A program made the translations under genes and the position numbers. Below are positions 59,174 through 64,000 of a stretch of 64,000 nucleotides of DNA, in pieces (within the stretch, counting starts at the first letter, position 1; each line of letters begins with the position of its first letter). Under the pieces are notes generated by a model. It made no database searches. It saw nothing but the letters and a program-made list of their open reading frames with translations, and was not told the DNA's origin. Source of the DNA: AC-32 sp963788215 (lineage in GTDB: Bacteria > Actinomycetota > Thermoleophilia > Gaiellales > Gaiellaceae); the NCBI GenBank assembly GCA_963788215.1, contig CAWBFX010000001.1, positions 261,117 to 325,116 on the forward strand, written 5' to 3'.

Positions 59174-60820
59174 CTACGTGAGGGTGGCCGCGGTCTCGCG
59201 GATGCGGGCGAGCTGCTCTTGCAGCTCTTTCGTCTTCTCGAGATCCGCGCTCGCGAGCTCGCGGCGGAGTTGGCGCTCTCGCAGGCGGAAGAGGAGCTCC
59301 TTGGCCGTTTCTTCGTCGATTCCGCCCTCGGCCGCGCGCGCGTCGAGCTCGGCCAGCAGCGGCACGAGGTCCTCGTCGGGCTCGCCCGGCTCGAGCAAAT
59401 GCTCCCGCGCGCGGCGGTGCAGCTCGGAGTCGAAGTGCTCCGGGTCGAGCGCGGCGAGGCGCTGCGCGAGGTCCGGGTGGGCAGCGACTCCGGCAAGCGC
59501 GTCGCGCTCGAGCCGGTCGCCCGCTTCGAGCAGCTTCGCCGACACCTCGCCGGTCGCCGAGCCTGCTCGGCCCGGCGCGAGCCCGGCCTGCGTCTCCTTC
59601 GGCAGGTCGAGCCGGTCGGCGGCCAGCCGCACGGCATCCTGGCGCTCGGGGGAGTCCTCGAACTGCGAGAGGGCCTCGCGCACGCGGACGAACGCCTCCT
59701 GCCGGTCGGGTGCGCGCTCGATCTCGAGCCGAACGCGATAGCCGAGGTAGCTCTCGGCGCGGGTGAGCCGCTCTTCGAAGCCCTCCGGCTCGTCGGCCGG
59801 GTCCGAGCCCGGCGGCAGCGTGACGACCCGGACGTCGAAGCCCTGCGCGGCGGCGAGCTCCATCCCGCGCAGCGTCGCCGCTTCGCCGGCAGCGTCGCCG
59901 TCGAAGCACAGGTACGCCTTGTGCGCCAGGCGCGAGAGCTCCTTGAGCTGGCGCTCGGTCAGCGCCGTCCCCATCGGCGCGACCACGGGCTCGATCCCGG
60001 CCTGGCGCAGCGCCAGGACGTCCGGGTTGCCCTCGACGACGATGGCACGCTCTTGCTTCGCGATCGCCGCGCGCGCTTTGTCGAGGCCGTAGAGCATGTC
60101 GCCCTTCCGGAAGAGCTCCCCTTCGGGCGAGTTGACGTACTTCGCCCGCAGCGGGTCGTCCTCGCGCAGCTTGCGCGCCTGGAACCCGCGCACGCGCCCG
60201 CGCGCATCGGCGAGCGGAAAGAGTAGGCGGCCCGAGAAGTAGTCGTTGCCGCGACGGTTCACGAGCCCGGCCGCAGCGAGCTCAGCGGGCGTGAAGCCTT
60301 TCTCGCGCGCCTTTCGCGCCAGCGTCTGGCCGCCCGGCGCGAGTCCGAGCCGATATTCGTGGCAGATCTCCTCTCCGAGGTCGCGGCTCGCCAGGTACTC
60401 GCGGGCCGGTGCGCCGGCTGCGGAGTCCCAGAGGTGGCGCTCGTAGAAGGTCGTCGCCTGCTCGAGCAGCGCGAACAGCCGCTCGCGACGGCTCCTGTCG
60501 GCGTCCTGCTGCGGCGACGACTCGTCGTATTCGAGCGTCACCCGATAGCGCTCCGCGAGCCATTCGATCGCCTGCGCGAAGTCGAGCTGCTCGGTCTCGC
60601 GAACGAATGTGATCAGATCGCCGCCCTTGCCGCAGCCGAAGCAGTAGAAGAGCTTCTCGACCGCATTGACAGAAAAGCTCGGCGTCTTCTCGTCGTGAAA
60701 CGGGCACAGGCCGGTGTAGCGCGCGCCGGCCCGGCGGAGCTGCGTCCTTGCCGAGACGACCTCCACCATGTCGGCGGCTTCGACAGCCTCGCGGACGGAG
60801 GCCTCGCTGATCCGCGCCAT
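59174..60820 (-). CDS. dnaG: DNA primase
   Basis: 548 aa. It makes RNA primers at the replication fork. CHC2 zinc domain: CPFHDEKTPSFSVNAVEKLFYCFGCGKGGD. The TOPRIM/catalytic core has AIVVEGNPDVLALRQAGIEPVVAPMGTALTERQ and YLCFDGDAAGEAATLRG (metal-binding acidic residues). The usual EGYxDV is EGNPDV here. The C-terminal helical domain (about 370-545) binds helicase and is divergent. ATG 60820 overlaps the dgt stop by one base (TGATG). tRNA-Asn lies 32 bp downstream on the same strand. Confidence 0.94.
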   Translation of the reverse strand: MARISEASVREAVEAADMVEVVSARTQLRRAGARYTGLCPFHDEKTPSFSVNAVEKLFYCFGCGKGGDLITFVRETEQLDFAQAIEWLAERYRVTLEYDESSPQQDADRSRRERLFALLEQATTFYERHLWDSAAGAPAREYLASRDLGEEICHEYRLGLAPGGQTLARKAREKGFTPAELAAAGLVNRRGNDYFSGRLLFPLADARGRVRGFQARKLREDDPLRAKYVNSPEGELFRKGDMLYGLDKARAAIAKQERAIVVEGNPDVLALRQAGIEPVVAPMGTALTERQLKELSRLAHKAYLCFDGDAAGEAATLRGMELAAAQGFDVRVVTLPPGSDPADEPEGFEERLTRAESYLGYRVRLEIERAPDRQEAFVRVREALSQFEDSPERQDAVRLAADRLDLPKETQAGLAPGRAGSATGEVSAKLLEAGDRLERDALAGVAAHPDLAQRLAALDPEHFDSELHRRAREHLLEPGEPDEDLVPLLAELDARAAEGGIDEETAKELLFRLRERQLRRELASADLEKTKELQEQLARIRETAATLT

Positions 60821-61797
60821 CAGCCGAGCGTCTCCGCGTAGTTGAGCGCGAACCGGTCGGTCATGCCTGCGATGTAGTCCACCACGTCGTCGACCGGGTC
60901 GCCGCGTTCGACTAGGTGGTCGAAGATCCGCCGGACGGTCGCTCGGGCGCGCGTGTGCTCGGCACGCGCTGCCTCGCCGAGGTAGACATGGTCGAACATG
61001 AACGTGCGGAGCGTGAGCATTGCCGTGCCGATCTCCTCGGTCTGACGGATGTCTCCCTCCCGCGCCGAGGTCTCCACCAGGTCGTGAACGAGGGTGTCGA
61101 CGCGGCGCGAGCCCGTCGGCCCGAGCAGCTCGATCTCGTCGCGCGGGAGGTCGCCCGGCTCGAGTACGCCCGCGCGGACCGCATCGTCGATGTCGTGGTT
61201 GATGTACGCAACGCGGTCGACGAGGCGGACGATCTTTCCCTCGAGCGTCTCCGGCTCGTTCGGACCGGTGTGGTTGAGGATGCCGTCGCGCACCTCGGCC
61301 GTCAGGTTGAGCCCGCGCCCGTCGCGTTCGAGCACGTCGACCACGCGAAGCGAGTGCTCGTTGTGGCGGAAGCCCCGATCGAAGCGCTTGCGCAGCAGCT
61401 CGTCGAGCGCCTCCTCCCCTGCGTGGCCGAACGGCGTGTGACCGAGGTCGTGACCGAGCCCGATCGCCTCGACGAGGTCCTCGTTCAGGTGCAGCGCGCG
61501 TGCCACGCCCCGGGAAATGCCGGTCGTCTCCAACGTGTGCGTGAGCCGCGTGCGGTAGTGGTCGCCGGCCGGGTCGATGAAGACCTGCGTCTTGTGCATC
61601 AGCCGGCGGAACGACTTCGTGTGCACGATCCGGTCGCGGTCGCGCTGAAAGGGCGTTCGCAGCCGGCATTCGTCCTCCGAGTGGGCACGGCCGCGCGTCT
61701 CGTACGAGCGGACGGCGAGCGGCGAGAGCCAGCGCTCCTCGTGCTCGCGGAGGCCCGCCTCGAAGGCGTCGGCAACCGTTCCGGCTACTTCCGGCAC
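60820..61797 (-). CDS. dgt: Deoxyguanosinetriphosphate triphosphohydrolase (dGTPase), HD family
   Basis: 325 aa. It hydrolyses dNTPs (dGTP) to nucleoside and triphosphate. HD-domain motifs: RRLMHKTQVF, HYRTRLTHTLETTGISRGVARAL, AIGLGHDLGHTPFGHAGEEAL (HD ligands), FRHNEHSLRVVDVLE, and IVRLVDRVAYINHDIDDAV. GTG 61797 is supported by the family N-terminus (VADAFEAGLREHEERWLSPLAVRSYETRGR). It is coupled to dnaG by TGATG, a pairing seen widely in actinobacteria. Confidence 0.94.
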   Translation of the reverse strand: MPEVAGTVADAFEAGLREHEERWLSPLAVRSYETRGRAHSEDECRLRTPFQRDRDRIVHTKSFRRLMHKTQVFIDPAGDHYRTRLTHTLETTGISRGVARALHLNEDLVEAIGLGHDLGHTPFGHAGEEALDELLRKRFDRGFRHNEHSLRVVDVLERDGRGLNLTAEVRDGILNHTGPNEPETLEGKIVRLVDRVAYINHDIDDAVRAGVLEPGDLPRDEIELLGPTGSRRVDTLVHDLVETSAREGDIRQTEEIGTAMLTLRTFMFDHVYLGEAARAEHTRARATVRRIFDHLVERGDPVDDVVDYIAGMTDRFALNYAETLG

Positions 61798-61885
61798 GAA
61801 GCCGATGCTAGTCGCTCCACCGGGCAGTGACGAGGGCCCGGGGAGGCGACGAACGCGCGCGTGTGGATCTTCCAACGAGGCGCAC

Positions 61886-61906
61886 CCCCACCCTTTTTGG
61901 GTGGGG
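61886..61906. terminator. Hairpin between dgt and the SDR gene
   Basis: A perfect 8-bp stem CCCCACCC/GGGTGGGG with a TTTTT loop. On the minus strand it follows the SDR gene by about 120 bp and precedes dgt. The rest of the 226-bp gap 61798-62023 holds no gene I can support. Confidence 0.45.
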
Positions 61907-62023
61907 TTCTCACCCGCCTCCCTCGCGGTCGACGTTATCGGGATTCGTGCGACGCGTCTGGCACGAGCTCGGGTCGGAAGTGAGTCAATTCACCCACAGG
62001 CACCGGGTCGACGCCGAGAGCCG

Positions 62024-62779
62024 TCAGATGATGATCGGAACCGTTCCGCCGTCGGCGCTCCAGGCCGCCCCGGTCACATACGACGCGAGATCGGAGCAGA
62101 GAAAGGCGACCACGGCCGCGATCTCCTCGGGCTCGGCCAGCCGGCCCAGTGGCCTCCCCTTTCCGACCGCCTCGAGCACCTCCTCACGGCTCTTCCCACT
62201 GCGCCGCGCCTGCTGGTCGGCGAGGCCGCCCTCCCCGAGCCACGCCTCGGTCGCGGTCGGTCCCGGCGTGAGCGCGTTGCAGCGGATGCCGTCCGACGCA
62301 TAGAGGTCGGCCACCAGCCGCGACAGCGAGAGCACGGCAGCCTTCGTCACCGAGTAGTCAGGCATCCCCGTCGACGGCCGCTTCCCCGCGGTCGACGAGA
62401 CGTTCACAATCACGCCACCGCCCCGCTCCCGCATGCCCGGGACCGCCGCGCGGATCGAGCGCACGTAGCTCATCACGTTCAGCTGCCAGCCCTCGTCCCA
62501 CTGCTCGTCGGTGACCTCGAGAAAGTCGCGCTGTTCGGCGTACCCCGCGTTGTTGACGAGGACGTCGAGCGCGCCGGCCTCTGCGATCAGTCGTTCGGGC
62601 TCGCCGGGCCGCGAGAGGTCAGCCCGAACGTGCCGCGCCTCGCCGATGCCCGGAGCGTCGCCGCGTCCGCAGGTCACGACGCGCGCCCCCTCTTCGACGA
62701 GGAGCTTTGCCGTCGCCAAGCCGATGCCGCCGGTCGAGCCGGTAACGACGCAGAGGCGGTCGCGCAGGCCGAGCTCCAT
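62024..62779 (-). CDS. Short-chain dehydrogenase/reductase (SDR)
   Basis: 251 aa, classical SDR. Cofactor motif CVVTGSTGGIGLATAKLL (TGxxxGIG). NNAG in DVLVNNAGYAE. Catalytic Ser in VIVNVSSTAGKRPS and YxxxK in MPDYSVTKAAVLSLSRLVADLYASDGIRCNALTPGPTAT. The C-terminal AAVVAFLCSDLASYVTGAAWSADGG is typical of 3-oxoacyl-ACP reductase-like members. No Asp at the strand-2 end (VVTCGRG), so NADP preference is likely. The substrate is unknown. Confidence 0.9.
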   Translation of the reverse strand: MELGLRDRLCVVTGSTGGIGLATAKLLVEEGARVVTCGRGDAPGIGEARHVRADLSRPGEPERLIAEAGALDVLVNNAGYAEQRDFLEVTDEQWDEGWQLNVMSYVRSIRAAVPGMRERGGGVIVNVSSTAGKRPSTGMPDYSVTKAAVLSLSRLVADLYASDGIRCNALTPGPTATEAWLGEGGLADQQARRSGKSREEVLEAVGKGRPLGRLAEPEEIAAVVAFLCSDLASYVTGAAWSADGGTVPIII

Positions 62780-62800
62780 CGCGCCGCTAGCCTAACCCGC

Positions 62801-63346
62801 GTGACGTGGATCCTCCTCGTGCGCCACGGTGAGACTGACTGGAATCTCGACCGGCGGCTCCAAGGTCACTCCGACCGGCCGCTCAACGAAACGGGGCGCG
62901 AGCAGGCGCGGATCCTCGCCGAGGAGCTGGCGGACGAACCGCTCGCGGCCGTCTACTCGAGCGACCTCGCGCGGGCCGACGAGACAGCGCGCATCGTCGC
63001 CGACGCACACGGCCTGCAGGTGACGACGCTGCCGGACCTGCGTGAGCGGCATTTCGGCACCTGGGAGGGCCTCAGCGACGCGGAGATCGAAGAGCGCTTC
63101 CCCGAGCAGATCGCGAACGGCACCCTCGGGGACGGCGAAACTCGCGAGGAGATGGACCTGCGCGTCCTCGAAGCGCTCGAGCAAATCGCCCGCGAGCACC
63201 CGGACGGCACAGTCCTCATCGTCTCGCACGGCGGCCCGCTCCGGTCCGTCATGCGGCACTGCGAGATCGACGGCGTGGAGCGTGTCGAGAACTGCCATGT
63301 CCTCCGACTCGAGGCGGTTGACGGCGTCTTGCGCGAGATAGGCTGA
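62801..63346 (+). CDS. Histidine phosphatase (phosphoglycerate-mutase-like)
   Basis: 181 aa from GTG 62801. The RHG motif is ILLVRHGETDWNLDRRLQGHSDRPLNETGREQA, with the second Arg in SSDLARADETA, Glu in LRERHFGTWEG, and late His in VLIVSHGGPLRSVMRH. The length and GTWEGLSDAEI suit the phosphatase branch (cobalamin or broad-specificity phosphatases) more than glycolytic dPGM, whose job GpmI does here. It is divergent from the SDR (21 bp), with the Lsm-like gene 5 bp downstream. Confidence 0.9.
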   Translation: MTWILLVRHGETDWNLDRRLQGHSDRPLNETGREQARILAEELADEPLAAVYSSDLARADETARIVADAHGLQVTTLPDLRERHFGTWEGLSDAEIEERFPEQIANGTLGDGETREEMDLRVLEALEQIAREHPDGTVLIVSHGGPLRSVMRHCEIDGVERVENCHVLRLEAVDGVLREIG

Positions 63347-63351
63347 GGCCG

Positions 63352-63597
63352 GTGGACGACTACACGAATAAATACAAGGGCGAGCAGGTCGAGGTCGCGC
63401 TTTTCGGCGGTGATTACCAAGAGGGCGTCCTGACGGCCTACTGCCTGATCGAGGACGTCGCCCACATAGAGCTGAACGGGCACATCCTGATCCCGCTCCA
63501 GAACATCGCCTCGCTCCACTGCTCGAGCCGCTGCGACGCGCCCGAGCCCGACTGGCCCCCGCGCGGGCTCGAGGACGAAGAGCAGCAGGGCGAGTAG
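63352..63597 (+). CDS. Small beta-rich (Lsm-like?) protein
   Basis: 81 aa from GTG 63352. YKGEQVEVALFGGDYQEGVLTAYCLIEDVAHIELNGHILIPLQNIASLHC has the strand order and G-x-Y-x-x-G-x-L turn of Sm/Lsm-type domains, with an acidic tail (GLEDEEQQGE) and two Cys. The family is not recognised for certain. Its TAG is directly followed by the TTG of the HtpX-like gene, so they are co-transcribed. Confidence 0.6.
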   Translation: MDDYTNKYKGEQVEVALFGGDYQEGVLTAYCLIEDVAHIELNGHILIPLQNIASLHCSSRCDAPEPDWPPRGLEDEEQQGE

Positions 63598-64000
63598 TTG
63601 CGCGCTCGGCTGGTCGTCGTCTGGAACATCGTCAAGGTCTGGCTGCTGCTGATCGGCGGATGCGCTGCGCTGGCCGCGATCGGCTGGGTGCTCGGGGGCT
63701 ATCGGCTCGCCTCCCTGCTCGTCTTCTTCGGCGCACTCGTCGCCGCGGCCGCTTACTGGTACGCAGACCGGGTCGTCCTCGGGATGGTCGGCGCACGTGA
63801 GCTTCCGTTCGGCGCGGCGCCGGGCCTGCACGCAACGGTCCAGCGGCTGGCGGCCGTCGCCGGGCTGCCGAAACCGAAGCTCTACCTGCTTCAGGACGGG
63901 CACCCGCGGGCGCTTGGCGCCGGCCGCGGCCTCCGGGGCTCGGCGATCGCCGTCAGCCGCGGCCTTTTGACCGCGGCTCCGCCCGCGGAGCTCGAGGGAA
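63598..64000 (+). CDS. HtpX-like M48 membrane protease (N-terminal part; gene continues beyond the window)
   Basis: TTG 63598 immediately follows the previous stop. The visible 134 residues show two membrane helices (IVKVWLLLIGGCAALAAIGWVLGG and LASLLVFFGALVAAAAYWYAD). The typical HtpX linker follows: LHATVQRLAAVAGLPKPKLYLLQDGHPRALGAGRGLRGSAIAVSRGLLTAAPPAELEG. The zinc motif HExxH would begin just after the window edge. HtpX proteases remove misfolded membrane proteins. Confidence 0.82.
   Translation, partial: MRARLVVVWNIVKVWLLLIGGCAALAAIGWVLGGYRLASLLVFFGALVAAAAYWYADRVVLGMVGARELPFGAAPGLHATVQRLAAVAGLPKPKLYLLQDGHPRALGAGRGLRGSAIAVSRGLLTAAPPAELEG

Noticed and set aside
61930..62000. GTGAATTGACTCAC-like partial palindrome in the dgt/SDR gap
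   Set aside because: Arms match over only four bases with an asymmetric centre; too weak to call a site.

Overview
This is a 64 kb piece of a GC-rich bacterial chromosome. The content points to an actinobacterium, most likely of the Thermoleophilia/Gaiellales type: GTG and TTG starts are frequent, WhiA, coproheme-pathway HemQ and an actinobacterial LexA box are present, and secreted actinobacterial proteins of unknown function are common. That assignment is inference from gene content. Three genes each carry a single-base frame error, uvrC among them, which looks like a draft or metagenome assembly.

Layout. 1-7.2 kb: a surface-polymer cluster with two paralogous membrane phosphatase/sulfatase-fold enzymes, a methyltransferase and a small YIDPG membrane protein. 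Between the paralogs lie tRNA-Arg, a broken collagen-like gene, a small unrecognised gene and DoxX. 7.2-12.8 kb: a secreted protein, an MFS exporter, CorA and an L,D-transpeptidase. 12.8-16 kb: HIT protein and hemA-hemL. 16-23.3 kb: a broken PQQ-type dehydrogenase, a secreted repeat protein, an SOS-box-controlled DnaQ/GIY-YIG nuclease, a CmcI-like methyltransferase, tRNA-Gly and class I aldolase. 23.3-31.8 kb: glpX, argS, a K+ channel, an M48 protease, a phosphoesterase-lipoprotein-Ser/Thr kinase run and an ECF sigma factor. 31.8-39.5 kb: gpmI, tpiA, pgk and gap with whiA and ogt, interrupted by a secreted-protein gene. 39.5-48.4 kb: pruA, a propeller protein, an exporter, a small HTH gene between two identical palindromes, frameshifted uvrC, a glycoside-hydrolase-like protein and hemQ. 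48.4-59 kb: mostly secreted and membrane proteins of unknown function, a peroxiredoxin, tRNA-Leu, a subtilase and a 50-proline protein. 59-64 kb: tRNA-Asn, dnaG-dgt, an SDR, a phosphoglycerate-mutase-like phosphatase and the start of an HtpX-like protease.

Functionally the window joins central carbon metabolism (aldolase, GlpX, TpiA, Gap, Pgk, GpmI), heme synthesis (HemA, HemL, HemQ), DNA replication and repair (DnaG, Dgt, UvrC, Ogt, DnaQ-UvrC-like) and an unusually large set of exported proteins. No IS element, prophage, CRISPR array or rRNA was seen. The most notable signals are three copies of a perfect GTAACAC-N-GTGTTAC palindrome, two of them flanking a small HTH gene; a textbook SOS box before a nuclease fusion; an ArgS without its HIGH histidines; and three genes that appear to start at CTG.
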